A DNA stretch of 64,000 nucleotides from UKL13-2 sp036394575 (GCA_036394575.1 DASWEY010000005.1:36595-100594); one strand, 5' to 3'; shown: positions 27,379 to 37,343, counted from the first letter of the stretch. The notes: generated by a model from the sequence alone, not told the origin. Numbers and translations are program-made.

Positions 27379-28959
27379 TTAACGATCACGCAGGATTTCA
27401 CGCGCCGCATTATGCCCGGGGATGCCGGTGACGCCGCCGCCGGGATGCGTTCCCGAGCCGCATTGGTACAGGCCCTTGATGGGGGTGCGGTAATTGCCAT
27501 AGCCCAGCACCGGCCGCGCGCTGAATAATTGATCCAGCGACAATGCGCCGTGAAAAATATCGCCGCCGACCAGGCCGAACTTGCGTTCGAGGTCCAGCGG
27601 CGAGTGGATTTGCCGGGCCATCACGCTGGCGGCAAAATTAGGCGCAAATCTGTTGACGGTGGCGACCATCAGGTCGGCCACTTCCTCGCGATGATCGTCC
27701 CAGCCTTTGCCGTCCGGCAGCTGCGGCGCGACGTGCTGGCAGAACAGGCTGGCCACATGGCGGCCCGCCGGCGCGAGCGAGTCGTCAACGGTGGACGGAA
27801 TCAGGATTTCCACGATGGGATTTTTCGACCAGCCGAACGAACGTGCATCGAAGTAGGCCTGTTCCATGTACTGCAAGGAAGGCGCCATGATGATGCCCGA
27901 GGAATGATGCGGGCCCGGCGCCGGCAGGCAGCTGAAACGCGGCAGTTCGCGCAGGGCCACGTTCATGCGGAAGGTGCCCGAACCGCATTTGTACGCTTCC
28001 ACGCGCTGGCTGAACTCGATCGGCAATTGCGCTGCGGAAAGAATTTTTTGAAACAACAATTTCGGATTCAGATTCGACACCACCCGCTGCGCCAGTATCT
28101 CGCTGCCGTCCTCCAGCACCACGCCGTACGCGGCGCCGTCCCGGGTCAGCACTTGCGCCACGCCGGCATCGGTGGAGATGTCCACGCCGCGCGCGCGCGC
28201 CTCGGCCGCCATCGCCTGGGTGATGGCGCCCATGCCGCCGATGGCGTGTCCCCAGATACCCTGCTTGCCGTTGACCTCGCCGAACACATGATGCAACAGC
28301 ACATAGGCCGAGCCCGGCGTGTACGGCGACGCGTAATTGCCGACCACGCTGTCGAAACCAAAGCAGGCCTTGATCGGCGCAGACTCGAACCACTGGTCGA
28401 GCAGATCGCCGGCGCTTTTGGTGAACAGATCCAGCACATCGCGGCGCGCCGCCATGTCCAGCGCCTTGAAGCGCCTGCCCAGCTTCAGCGCCTGCAATAC
28501 ATCGGCCAGGCCGCCGCCCACATTCGGCGGCGTTTCCAACAGCGTGGCCCTGAGCACGGCGGCCACGCGGTCGAGCATGGCGTAGTAATCGGGCAGGCGC
28601 GCGGCATCGCGTTTGGAAAAGCGCGCGACTTCGGCCTGCGTGGCGGCGAGACTGCCGCCCACTTGGATGTACTCGCCGTCGTTCAACGGCAGGAAATTGG
28701 AAAACGGCCGCTCGACGATGCGCAGACCGTGCTCGTGCAATTTTAGATCGCGAATCACCTTCGGATTCAGCAGGCTGACGGTATAGCTGGCGCTGGAGTT
28801 GCGGAAACCCGGGTGAAACTCTTCGGTCACCGCCGCGCCGCCGACCACGGCACGCCGTTCCAGCACCCGTACCGACAGCCCCTTGGCGGCCAGATAGCAG
28901 GCGCAGACCAGGCCATTGTGGCCGCCCCCGATGATGACGGCGTCATAGGAATTTTTCAT
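27379..28959 (-). CDS. FAD-dependent phytoene-dehydrogenase-like oxidoreductase
   Basis: 526 aa from the ATG at 28959, which begins at the FAD-binding strand. Dinucleotide motif AVIIGGGHNGLVCACYLA, then VLERRAVVGGAAVTEEFHPG, and a C-terminal FAD segment LYQCGSGTHPGGGVTGIPGH. This is the PYROXD2/CrtI-like family of desaturases and oxidases. No carotenoid genes are nearby, so a carotenoid role is not supported; the substrate is unknown. The frame remains open another 310 codons upstream but that part is antisense to the patatin gene and not gene-like. Confidence 0.88.
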   Translation of the reverse strand: MKNSYDAVIIGGGHNGLVCACYLAAKGLSVRVLERRAVVGGAAVTEEFHPGFRNSSASYTVSLLNPKVIRDLKLHEHGLRIVERPFSNFLPLNDGEYIQVGGSLAATQAEVARFSKRDAARLPDYYAMLDRVAAVLRATLLETPPNVGGGLADVLQALKLGRRFKALDMAARRDVLDLFTKSAGDLLDQWFESAPIKACFGFDSVVGNYASPYTPGSAYVLLHHVFGEVNGKQGIWGHAIGGMGAITQAMAAEARARGVDISTDAGVAQVLTRDGAAYGVVLEDGSEILAQRVVSNLNPKLLFQKILSAAQLPIEFSQRVEAYKCGSGTFRMNVALRELPRFSCLPAPGPHHSSGIIMAPSLQYMEQAYFDARSFGWSKNPIVEILIPSTVDDSLAPAGRHVASLFCQHVAPQLPDGKGWDDHREEVADLMVATVNRFAPNFAASVMARQIHSPLDLERKFGLVGGDIFHGALSLDQLFSARPVLGYGNYRTPIKGLYQCGSGTHPGGGVTGIPGHNAAREILRDR

Positions 28960-29064
28960 AGCCGCGATTGTACCCGCGCCACGGCCGGCCCCGCCCGCGC
29001 GGGCACGCGCAACGGCGCGACGTGATAGATTTCGCCATCGCCCGCCCCGGATATCAGACCCGTC

Positions 29065-30024
29065 ATGCACGTCACTTTTCTGCCGCCACTGCGTATTGAG
29101 ACATCCCCGGATATAACATCTCCAGCGCACCGCCGCTGCCATCGATGGCTGACGATGCTGCTTGCTGTCGCCCTGGCCGGCTGCGCCGGCGGCATCGCCG
29201 AATACAACGGCCCGGATGCGCCGCGCTTCGTGCCCTGGCCGGCGGACTATCATCCGCGCGTGGCCCTGGTGCTGGGCGCCGGCGGCCCGCGCGGCTTCGC
29301 CCATATCGGCGTGCTGAAAGTGCTGCAGGCCAATGGCATCGAGCCGGATCTGGTGGTCGGCGCCAGCGTGGGTTCGATGATCGGCGCGCTGTACGCCAAT
29401 GGCATGAACGCCGTCGAGATCGAAAAAATCGCGCTGGACCTCGATCCGAAAAAATTCATCGGCGTGTCCTGGAGCGGGTTCCGGGGCAGCGGCAGCCAGG
29501 TGGAATCGTTCATCCATGATTTCGTCGACGGCAAGCCGCTGGAAGGCCTGAAGCGCCATCTGGTGATCACGGCCGCGACCACCAGCGACAACAGCCTGCA
29601 AATGTTCAATCACGGCAACACCGGCGCCGCCGCGCGCGCCTCCAGCGCCACCCCCGGGCAGTTCAGCCCGGTGCGCATCCTCGGCGTGGAATACCACGAC
29701 GGCGACGAAGCCACGCCGGTCCCGATCAAGGCGGCGCGGCAACTCGGCGCGCGCGTGGTCATCGCCGTCGATGTCTCCGCCTATGTGTCCGCGATTCCGC
29801 CCGAAGCGCCGAGCGACTGGGCCGCGCGCGACCGCCGCCGCGCCGAGAAAGTGGATGCCGAAAAGGACCAGGCCGATGCCTTCATCCACCCCGATCTCGG
29901 CTATTACGCCGGCATCAACGATAAATACCGGCGTATGTGCATCGCCCGCGGCGAGGCGGCGGCACTGGCGGCGTTGCCGGCGATTCGCGCAGCGCTGGCA
30001 AAGGCGATGGGTGGGGGTTCCTGA
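29065..30024 (+). CDS. Patatin-like phospholipase lipoprotein
   Basis: 319 aa from ATG 29065; a lipobox LALAGC-type (VALAGCAGG) suggests export as a lipoprotein, and a later ATG at 29155 would give a shorter signal. Patatin signature: oxyanion GAGGPRGFAHIGVL, nucleophile Ser in GASVGSM, and Asp in EYHDGDEATP. Patatins release fatty acids from phospholipids. Divergent from the oxidoreductase gene (105 bp) and convergent with the thioesterase gene. Confidence 0.9.
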   Translation: MHVTFLPPLRIETSPDITSPAHRRCHRWLTMLLAVALAGCAGGIAEYNGPDAPRFVPWPADYHPRVALVLGAGGPRGFAHIGVLKVLQANGIEPDLVVGASVGSMIGALYANGMNAVEIEKIALDLDPKKFIGVSWSGFRGSGSQVESFIHDFVDGKPLEGLKRHLVITAATTSDNSLQMFNHGNTGAAARASSATPGQFSPVRILGVEYHDGDEATPVPIKAARQLGARVVIAVDVSAYVSAIPPEAPSDWAARDRRRAEKVDAEKDQADAFIHPDLGYYAGINDKYRRMCIARGEAAALAALPAIRAALAKAMGGGS

Positions 30025-30069
30025 GGCTGGCGCTATCGATTAAGACGAGCGGATTCGCAGCGTGGAAAT

Positions 30070-30138
30070 CGCAGAACGCCATTCGGCGCGCCTTTCGAAG
30101 CAAAAATGGCTGTAAACCCGCGCCAATGCTTGAGTTTT
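30070..30138. repeat. Palindromic intergenic repeat, copy d (mixed ends)
   Basis: Left end GCAGAACGCCATTCGGCGCG is the reverse complement of the alternative end seen in copies e and g; right end CGCGCCAATGCTTGAGTTT is of the common type; core GCAAAAATGGC. It lies between the convergent 3' ends of the patatin and thioesterase genes. Confidence 0.8.
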
Positions 30139-30150
30139 AGCTTCAGATTT

Positions 30151-30564
30151 CTACTTCTTCAGCGCCGCGATCTTTTCCTGCACGCGCTTATCGAAGCGCT
30201 CGACATTGACCACCACGCGCTCATGCTTGCCTTCGCCGATGAGGTCGCGCTCATCGCGGGCGCTGACCTTGAAGTGGATATTGCGGCCGTCGACCGCGAT
30301 CACTTCGGCGGTGGCGGTGACGCGCAACCCCACGGGCGTGGCGGCGATGTGGCTGACGTCGAGATGGGTGCCGAGGCTTTGATGACCGGCGGGCAGCAGT
30401 TTTTCGCAGGCTTCAAGCGCGGCGGCCTCGATCAGGTTGATCATCACCGGCGTCGCCAACACATGCACGCGGCCGGAGCCGACAAAGGGTGCGGTGTGTT
30501 CATCCGCGACCACGATGGTGGCGGTGCCGATGGCGCCGACGGGTACCGCCAGCAGCAGGCTCAT
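30151..30564 (-). CDS. Hot-dog thioesterase, fluoroacetyl-CoA thioesterase-like
   Basis: 137 aa. The ATPVMINLIEAAALEACEKLLPAGHQSLGT region in pieces (VMINLIEAAALEA, then SLGTHLDVSHIAATPVG and EVIAVDGRNIHFKVSARDE) matches the FlK-like hot-dog family. These hydrolyse small acyl-CoA thioesters. Its start overlaps the caspase-MORN stop (ATGA), so it is the last gene of the cyclase-FecR-caspase cluster; a metabolic link to that cluster is not obvious. Confidence 0.85.
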   Translation of the reverse strand: MSLLLAVPVGAIGTATIVVADEHTAPFVGSGRVHVLATPVMINLIEAAALEACEKLLPAGHQSLGTHLDVSHIAATPVGLRVTATAEVIAVDGRNIHFKVSARDERDLIGEGKHERVVVNVERFDKRVQEKIAALKK

Positions 30565-32687
30565 TGAATGACTCTGGCGGTGCCGTCGATCATCTCCGCT
30601 GCGCGCTTGGTGCCGTCTTTGTAAATCATCATTCCCTTGGCCTTTTTTAAACCGTCCTCGAACACGCCTTCGAACCAGGAGCCGTCGTTGAAATAGAACG
30701 CGCCCTTGCCTTTCAGCGCGCCGTTTGCATACTCGCCTTCGGCCCGCAGGCCGTTCGAATAATAATAGATGCCCTGCCCGGTCAGCGAGCCGTTGCGGAT
30801 ATCGCCCTCGTAGCGGTCGCCATTGGCGAAATAGTAGATGCCCTTGCCGTTGGCGTTGCCGTCGACAAAGGTGGATTCGGTACGATCGCCGTTCTTGCTG
30901 AGGTAGACGCCCTTGCCGCTGATGCGGCCCTGCACCATCTCGCCTTCGTACTTATCGCCGTTGGCGAAGATATAGCTGACGCGCCCGCTGGCCTTGCCGT
31001 CGATGAAGGAACCGATGATCTTGTCGCCGTTCTTCGATACGAAGACGCCCTTGCCGACGATGGCACCGTCGACGATTTCCCCTTCGTAACGGTCGCCGCC
31101 GGCGAATTGCCACACGCCTTTACCGCTGGGACGGTCCTCGGCAAAATCGCCGTCGAATTTGTCGCCATTGGCCCATTCGTAAATACCGCGGCCATGCTTG
31201 CGGCCATCCTTGAACTCGCCGTTGTAATGGAACGATTTCGAGATGAACTCGCCGCGGCCGTTGAGGATCTTGATGCGGTCCTTGCCCTCGCGGTACTCGC
31301 CGTTGTAGCGGGCGCCATCCGGATACTCGATCAGCCCGGTCAGCATCTGGGCGGCGGCCGGCGCAGGCGGCAGGGCCGAGCGCTGTTCGGGCGAAACCGA
31401 GGCAAGCAATAGCGGCGCCGCCGCAGCCGGGGCGGGGGCCACAACTTGAGGCGCAGCGGATGGCGCCGCCGGGGCGCTTGCGGCCGCTTTATTGTTGTCG
31501 AGACCCCGCGTCTCGCTGGTGCCGGTGGTGGTGGCAAGTTGAATCGGCGCACTGGCGGATGCAGGTTCGGCCTTGCGCGCCGGTACCGCCGCAGCCTTGA
31601 TTGCCGGCGGGGAACCCGCCAACGGTGCGGCGCCGGCGGGGGAGGATTCGGACTCGGCCGCGGCATTCGGCATCGTCGATCCTGCCGGTGATGTCGGCAC
31701 CGGAGCGGGTGCCGCCGCAATCTGCGCCGGCGCCTGTTTCAGGCTGTCGATGCGGTTGCGCGCCAGGCCGGCAAAGGTGCCGGAAGGAAACTGTTCCAGA
31801 TAGGCCTGATAGTCCTTGGGATTGCGGCTGTCCTTCACGCTCGACCAGAATTCACGCTCAAGCGAAATTTGCGCATCGCTGGACGCCCCGCCGGCCGCGG
31901 CCGCCGCCGCCGCGCCGCGCTCGGCGAAATAGAAAGTGCCGCGCGGCAGCGGTGTGGAATAAAGCTCAGGCAACTGCTTGTTGCCGCTCTCCTGGGCGAC
32001 GGCCGTCTGCACGCGCTGGAACATCGGTCCGGCCTGATTGGCCGGATTGCGGATTTCCGCGAGCAGATGCTTGGTATAGAGACCGTTGTCGCCATCGCCG
32101 TCGAGCGCCACCGCGCCCGCCGCCGCCGCGTAAGAGATGATGGTGCCCGGCGGCACCTTGGAAATTTTCGCCAGACCCGTCGAGGAGAACACATTGCTGA
32201 AGGGGTTGTTGCGGCAGGCGTCGAGGATGATGAATTTGAACTTGACCTTGGCGTCATCCATGCTTTCCAGCAGCTGCCCGACCTCGAGCGCGTTATAGAC
32301 GATCTCGGGCTCGGACGTCAGTTTGGCATCCACCGGCACCAGGTAGTTCTTGTCGCGATACTGGATGCCATGACCGGCGTAATAGAACACGGCCGCCGTG
32401 GCGCCATCGAGTATCTTGGCGAACTCCACCGCCGCGCTGCGCATGGTGTTGATATCCGCATTGGTCTTGACCACGACCTTGAAGCCCAGATCGCTCAGCG
32501 CCTTGGCGACGGCGCGCGCATCATTGCTGGCATTTTTCAGCGGTTCGGTCGGATAGGCGTCGTTGCCGATCACCAGGGCCACGCGGTCGTCGTAAGCGTG
32601 GGCCAAGGGCAGGCCGAGCAGCAGCAGGGCTGCCAGCAGAAGCCTGAACGTCGTTTTCTGACGTGCCTTGGAAAACCGGAACCACAT
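30561..32687 (-). CDS. Exported caspase-family (C14) protein with MORN repeats
   Basis: 708 aa. Signal peptide (about 1-31, ending AHA-Y). Caspase p20-like domain: RVALVIGNDAYP, catalytic His106 in FYYAGHG and Cys158 in FIILDACRNNPF. After an Ala/Pro-rich linker (about 310-445) come about ten MORN-type repeats (YxGEF/GKGxY units, 455-690), usually a lipid- or protein-binding scaffold. Peptidase with metacaspase-like Arg/Lys preference is possible; many bacterial relatives are untested. Upstream, in the same direction, are FecR and adenylate cyclase genes; downstream the coupled thioesterase. Confidence 0.9.
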   Translation of the reverse strand: MWFRFSKARQKTTFRLLLAALLLLGLPLAHAYDDRVALVIGNDAYPTEPLKNASNDARAVAKALSDLGFKVVVKTNADINTMRSAAVEFAKILDGATAAVFYYAGHGIQYRDKNYLVPVDAKLTSEPEIVYNALEVGQLLESMDDAKVKFKFIILDACRNNPFSNVFSSTGLAKISKVPPGTIISYAAAAGAVALDGDGDNGLYTKHLLAEIRNPANQAGPMFQRVQTAVAQESGNKQLPELYSTPLPRGTFYFAERGAAAAAAAGGASSDAQISLEREFWSSVKDSRNPKDYQAYLEQFPSGTFAGLARNRIDSLKQAPAQIAAAPAPVPTSPAGSTMPNAAAESESSPAGAAPLAGSPPAIKAAAVPARKAEPASASAPIQLATTTGTSETRGLDNNKAAASAPAAPSAAPQVVAPAPAAAAPLLLASVSPEQRSALPPAPAAAQMLTGLIEYPDGARYNGEYREGKDRIKILNGRGEFISKSFHYNGEFKDGRKHGRGIYEWANGDKFDGDFAEDRPSGKGVWQFAGGDRYEGEIVDGAIVGKGVFVSKNGDKIIGSFIDGKASGRVSYIFANGDKYEGEMVQGRISGKGVYLSKNGDRTESTFVDGNANGKGIYYFANGDRYEGDIRNGSLTGQGIYYYSNGLRAEGEYANGALKGKGAFYFNDGSWFEGVFEDGLKKAKGMMIYKDGTKRAAEMIDGTARVIQ

Positions 32688-32848
32688 CGCCAGTGCGCCT
32701 TGTCGGGTAGTGCGGGAGTCTTGTCATTATTGCGCAAAACCTGCCGGCATTGGCGATTGCGACAGGCGCTCCCGGGCCGATGCGCTTGCCCCCGGTTGGC
32801 GCAACGCGCCGGACTTGCCACCGGCAGTCGCGTTTGTTTATTGCAACG

Positions 32849-33733
32849 CTATTTCGCCAATGCCGCCAGTTCGGGACTATCCGCCCGCTCCCTGGCGAGT
32901 TTGCCGAATACCTCGGCGGCATCCTGGGTGGCGCCCAGTTCGCGCAACGTCAGGCCATACAGCAGCCAGTCGGAAAACTCGGCCTTGTCAGCAGGCTTGC
33001 GCTGCTGGACAAGCTCCCGGGAAGCGACCGGCAGGGTCTTGAAACTGCCGCTGCCGATTTCCTTGCCGGCCACTTTGTCGGCCATTTTCACGGTCCAGGC
33101 ATATTCCGACTCCGGCTGCAATTTGACGCTGCTCGGCAGCTTTACCATCGTATCGCCCGCCTTGGCCTTGTAAATCGTTTTGGCCGTGGCGCCAACAGAC
33201 TTCAATTCAAAATCAAACGGCCCGCGGGGACTGTCGGCTGTCCAACGGAATACCGGCTGCAGGGAAACAACATTGGTCTGCACCGGATACAACAGGCGTT
33301 CCATCGCCGGCTTCTCCTCGCCCTTGGCGGTGGCGGTGGCGCCTACCGAGCGCATGCGGATCGAGGCGTTCGAAGTCTGCACCGCCTGGCTCACCGTTTG
33401 TGAGGAGACCTTCCATGCGGTTTCGCGCACTGTCGGCGGTGGTCCGATCTTGGCCGTCACCTCAACCTCGCCCACCGCGAAATCGCCCGGCCCTTTGAGA
33501 GTGAACTCCTTGCCGGACACCAGGTACATGATCCCGACCTGGCACTCCTTCATGCAGGCGATGCGCGCACCCTTGCCGACTTCCGCCATCAACGCGGCCT
33601 TGCCGGCGCCCAGGGTGGCGTCTCCCCTGATGTCGGTAATAAAGGCCACGCCCTGCGCCATGGCCGCATTGGCCATCAGCATGACCGCCGAAATTGCCGA
33701 AACCCGCAACGTGGAACGAATGAATGTCTTCAT
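32849..33733 (-). CDS. FecR-domain periplasmic protein
   Basis: 294 aa. Signal peptide ending ANAAMAQ, then a FecR-type domain (GVAFITDIRGDATL, VGKGARI, GKEFTLKGPGDFAV), a middle Ig-like segment with FRWTADSPRGPFDFEL and a short C-terminal TPR-like helix pair. It is not next to an ECF sigma/FecA pair, so the iron-signalling role of classic FecR does not apply. Found between CHASE2 cyclase and caspase genes, where such FecR-like proteins recur in proteobacteria; probably an envelope partner of one of them. Confidence 0.82.
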   Translation of the reverse strand: MKTFIRSTLRVSAISAVMLMANAAMAQGVAFITDIRGDATLGAGKAALMAEVGKGARIACMKECQVGIMYLVSGKEFTLKGPGDFAVGEVEVTAKIGPPPTVRETAWKVSSQTVSQAVQTSNASIRMRSVGATATAKGEEKPAMERLLYPVQTNVVSLQPVFRWTADSPRGPFDFELKSVGATAKTIYKAKAGDTMVKLPSSVKLQPESEYAWTVKMADKVAGKEIGSGSFKTLPVASRELVQQRKPADKAEFSDWLLYGLTLRELGATQDAAEVFGKLARERADSPELAALAK

Positions 33734-33796
33734 GATTTTTCTCCTGGAATTTTCCGGCTACAACGGCAGCCCGAATCCATGCACTCCCTTGCTACG

Positions 33797-35650
33797 CTAC
33801 CGGAGTGCTGCTTCCGATGCGCCAGCCGGTATGCCGGCGATCCCCCACACCCGCAAGGCGCTATGCCCGCGCACTGGTTGTTCGCCGAATGCGATCAACT
33901 CGAAACCGGCATCCAGCCGGTCCTTGACAGAATCCGTCATCACGATCGGTGTCGCCAGGCGCTTGGTCAGGCCTTCCAGGCGCGAGGCCACATTGACGGC
34001 ATCGCCGATCGCGGAATAGTTGTGCCGCTCGGTGGAACCGATATTGCCGACCACCACTTTTCCATAGTTTATGCCGATCCCGATCTTAAGTGGCGGCAAT
34101 CCTTCGGCTTCGAATTCCTGGTTCAAGGCCTGCAGGGATTGCATCATTTCCCAGGCGCACTTGACCGAATTGCCGCAGGCGTCCGGCAGTGCGCGCGGCG
34201 CGCCGAACAGCACCATCATGCCGTCGCCGATGAACTTGTCGATGGTGCCGTCGTAGTGATGCACTGCCGCCACCATGCGGTCGAAATAGCGCGTCAGCAG
34301 CTCGGTCACCTTTTCCGGGGTCAGGGCCTCCGAGATGCCGGTAAAGTTGCGGATGTCGCTGAACAACACGCATACCTCGGCGGTCTGCCCCGACACGCCG
34401 GCCTGCAGATTGCCCGACAGCATTTCCTGCAACACCGCCGGCGACACGCTGCCGGCAAAGGATTGCTTCAGCCGGTTTTTTTCGACAGCGGACTCCAGCG
34501 CGTCGGCGATCGCCCGCACCACCACGGCGATCCACAGGCTGGCCATGATCGCCACCCCGGGCAAATAAAGATTGTTCGCCATCAGCGCGACCGATACCAG
34601 AAAAAGCGCGGCCGGCGCGACCACGAACATCAGCAGGAACAGGCGCGTACTGGAATGGACCCATACACAGGCGAGAATCATCAGGCATACCAGGGTGAGT
34701 GCAACCCTGGGCAGCGGCTTGATCAAACCGGCGCCCAGCAGGCTGCGCAGGGCCTGCATATGCACCACCACCCCGGCCTGGTTGTAACTGCCGGCTGTCG
34801 GTGAATCGAAAGCCGTGAGCAGGGCCGGCAATTCCCAGCGATCGACGTCCTTGAGCAGACTGCCGACCAGCACGACTCTGCCGTCGAAATGCCGTCTGAG
34901 CTCGGCCTCGTTGCCGCTTTTCAGCCAGTCGATCACCTGCTGCATGGGAATATAGTCCAGCGGTTCGCCGCGTGTGAAATCGATAAAGCCTTCATCCACC
35001 GGCTTGCCGGCCATGCGCGCGATCTGGCCGGCGAATGACGGCAGGGGTTCGCGTTCGCCCAACTCCCGTTCACTGAAGCGGCGCGCAACGGAATCGGCAT
35101 CGCGCAGCACCTGGTCAACACCGAAGTTGCCGTCCCGAAAAAAGCGCATATAGCTGGGATGTACCGTCTTCACATGCCGCTCGCCATCGATCGTCAGCGC
35201 AAACACCACCGGCAGGCGCTGGCTCGCCTTGAACAGCGATTTGATCAGTTCCTGCTGTCCCCCGGGCAGATTGCCCTGGTAGGCCTGCGCCGGCAGCACC
35301 ACATCAATGCCGACCGCCACGGGACGCGCCTGCGAGAGCGCCTCCAGCAAATCCGCCAGATGGCGGTGCCACAAGGCCAGCGGCTCGGGAAATTCGGCGA
35401 CAGTCCGGTCATCGATGCCGATGAGCACCGGCTCAACCGCGGCCGCGCGCGGGAAAAATTTGCGCAGGAACCGCACCTGGGTATCGAAGGAGGCGCGTTC
35501 CATGGCCGCAATCAGCGAGGTGTCGGGTCGCGGGAATGCCGAGAACAGCAGCAGCACCATGGCCGCGAACAGGAATAGTGCTGCACGCTTGACCCAGTAG
35601 GCACCTTGGCGTTTTGTCTGATGCGCGCTATCGTTTATTGATGTGGGCAT
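33797..35650 (-). CDS. CHASE2-domain class III adenylate/guanylate cyclase
   Basis: 617 aa. One N-terminal membrane helix (RAALFLFAAMVLLLFSAF), periplasmic CHASE2 domain (about 45-320: LIGIDDRTVAEFPEP, VAVGIDVVLP), three membrane helices (about 320-390), and a C-terminal class III cyclase domain (about 430-600): VCVLFSDIRNFTGISEAL with metal Asp, DKFIGDGMMVLFG with the second Asp, YSAIGDAVNVASRLEG. It makes cAMP (or cGMP) in response to an unknown envelope signal. It heads the cluster with FecR and caspase genes. Confidence 0.92.
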   Translation of the reverse strand: MPTSINDSAHQTKRQGAYWVKRAALFLFAAMVLLLFSAFPRPDTSLIAAMERASFDTQVRFLRKFFPRAAAVEPVLIGIDDRTVAEFPEPLALWHRHLADLLEALSQARPVAVGIDVVLPAQAYQGNLPGGQQELIKSLFKASQRLPVVFALTIDGERHVKTVHPSYMRFFRDGNFGVDQVLRDADSVARRFSERELGEREPLPSFAGQIARMAGKPVDEGFIDFTRGEPLDYIPMQQVIDWLKSGNEAELRRHFDGRVVLVGSLLKDVDRWELPALLTAFDSPTAGSYNQAGVVVHMQALRSLLGAGLIKPLPRVALTLVCLMILACVWVHSSTRLFLLMFVVAPAALFLVSVALMANNLYLPGVAIMASLWIAVVVRAIADALESAVEKNRLKQSFAGSVSPAVLQEMLSGNLQAGVSGQTAEVCVLFSDIRNFTGISEALTPEKVTELLTRYFDRMVAAVHHYDGTIDKFIGDGMMVLFGAPRALPDACGNSVKCAWEMMQSLQALNQEFEAEGLPPLKIGIGINYGKVVVGNIGSTERHNYSAIGDAVNVASRLEGLTKRLATPIVMTDSVKDRLDAGFELIAFGEQPVRGHSALRVWGIAGIPAGASEAALR

Positions 35651-35711
35651 TTGTTTAGGGTCCCGATTTCACTCTATTCTATCGAGCTTGGGTAACGATC
35701 CGGTCACGCCA

Positions 35712-37343
35712 TTGAAAACTTTTGGAAACTTCGACTACATCATCGTCGGCGCCGGCACTGCGGGCTGCGTGCTGGCCAATCGTCTCTCTGCCGATCCCGC
35801 CATACGGGTGCTGCTGCTGGAAGCCGGCGGCAAGGACGACTATCTGTGGATTCATATCCCGGTGGGTTATCTGTACTGCATCGGCAACCCGCGCACCGAC
35901 TGGTGCTACAAGACTGAGCCCGATCCGGGCCTGAACGGGCGCTCGATCCTGTACGCGCGCGGCCGCACCCTGGGTGGCTGCTCGTCGATCAACGCGATGA
36001 TCTACATGCGCGGTCAGGCGCGCGACTATGATCAGTGGGCGGCGCTGGGCAACCCCGGCTGGAGCTGGCAGGATGTGATGCCGGTGTTCAAGCGCTCCGA
36101 GAATCACTACGCCGGCAATTCGGCAATCCATGGCGGTGACGGCGAGTGGCGGGTGGAGGAACAACGCCTCGATTGGGAAATTCTCGGTGCCTGGCGCGAC
36201 GCGGCTGCGCAGTGCGGCATTCCGAAAATTGCCGATTTCAACGGCGGCGACAATTTCGGCTCGGCACGCTTCCAGGTCAATCAGCGCAGCGGCGTGCGCT
36301 GGAATGCTTCCAAGGCATTTCTGCGGCCGGCGATGCGGCGAGCCAATCTCACCGTACTCACCGGCGCGCTGTCGAGCCGCGTGCGCTTCGATTTGCAGGG
36401 CGGCAAGCGCCGCGCCACCGGCGTCGAATTCACGCGCGGCGGCGAAGCGTTTTTTGCGGCTGCCGATAGGGAAACCATCCTTGCGGGCGGGGCAATCAAT
36501 TCCCCGCAGTTGCTGCAGCTGTCCGGTGTCGGCCCGGCGGATTTGCTGCGCCGCCATGGCATCGAGGTGGTACATGAGCGGCGCGGCGTCGGCGAGAATC
36601 TGCAGGACCATCTGCAACTGCGCATGGCCTTCAAGGTGAGCGGCACCCGCACCATGAACGAGTGGTCCAACCGCTGGTACGGCAAGGCGCAAATGGCCTT
36701 GCAGTACGCCCTGTTTCGCACCGGCCCCCTGACCATGGCGCCCTCGCAACTGGGGGCCTTCGCCAAATCGGATCCGACCCAGGCCAGTGCCAATATCGAG
36801 TACCATGTGCAGCCGCTATCGCTGGAAAAATTCGGCGACCCCCTGCACCCCTTTCCGGCCTTCACCTCGAGCGTATGCAATCTGCGCCCCGACAGCCGCG
36901 GCCATGTGCGCATCAAGAGTGCCGATCCGCTGGCGCATCCGGCAATCACGCTCAACTATCTATCGACCGATAGCGATCGCAAGGTCGCGGTCGACTCCCT
37001 GAAGCTCACCCGGCGCATTGCCATGTCGCCGGCACTGGCGCGGTTTCGGCCGCAGGAATTCAAACCCGGTCCGGAAATCGAGAGCGATGAGGCGCTGGCG
37101 CATGCCGCGGGCGATGTCGGCACCACCATTTTTCATCCGGTGGGCAGTTGCAAGATGGGACCGGCCACCGATCCCATGGCGGTGGTCGATGCCCGATTGC
37201 GCATTCATGGCATCGAGCGCCTGCGCGTCGTCGATGCCTCGATCATGCCGGCCATCACCTCCGGCAATACCAATTCGCCGACCATCATGATTGCCGAGCG
37301 CGCCAGCGAGATGATTCTCATGGACCGTACTGCGCCGGCATGA
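35712..37343 (+). CDS. GMC-family oxidoreductase (choline/alcohol dehydrogenase-like)
   Basis: 543 aa from TTG 35712 (MKTFGNFDYIIVGAG); GTG 35643 is another in-frame choice but would overlap the divergent cyclase start. FAD motif YIIVGAGTAGCVLANRLS, GGKDDYLWIHIPVGYLY, the ARGRTLGGCSSINAMIYMRG signature in part, and C-terminal FHPVGSCKMG with the catalytic His, then SGNTNSPTIMIAERA. Oxidises a primary alcohol, choline or similar. Coupled by ATGA to a DMT transporter gene and then an MFS gene, so the operon may import or export and oxidise one substrate class. Confidence 0.88.
   Translation: MKTFGNFDYIIVGAGTAGCVLANRLSADPAIRVLLLEAGGKDDYLWIHIPVGYLYCIGNPRTDWCYKTEPDPGLNGRSILYARGRTLGGCSSINAMIYMRGQARDYDQWAALGNPGWSWQDVMPVFKRSENHYAGNSAIHGGDGEWRVEEQRLDWEILGAWRDAAAQCGIPKIADFNGGDNFGSARFQVNQRSGVRWNASKAFLRPAMRRANLTVLTGALSSRVRFDLQGGKRRATGVEFTRGGEAFFAAADRETILAGGAINSPQLLQLSGVGPADLLRRHGIEVVHERRGVGENLQDHLQLRMAFKVSGTRTMNEWSNRWYGKAQMALQYALFRTGPLTMAPSQLGAFAKSDPTQASANIEYHVQPLSLEKFGDPLHPFPAFTSSVCNLRPDSRGHVRIKSADPLAHPAITLNYLSTDSDRKVAVDSLKLTRRIAMSPALARFRPQEFKPGPEIESDEALAHAAGDVGTTIFHPVGSCKMGPATDPMAVVDARLRIHGIERLRVVDASIMPAITSGNTNSPTIMIAERASEMILMDRTAPA

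Noticed and set aside
28960..29889. N-terminal extension of the phytoene-dehydrogenase-like protein
   Set aside because: It overlaps the patatin gene on the other strand and precedes a perfect FAD motif start.
35679..36806. Minus-strand open frame of 375 codons
   Set aside because: Antisense to the GMC oxidoreductase, which has its FAD and catalytic motifs.
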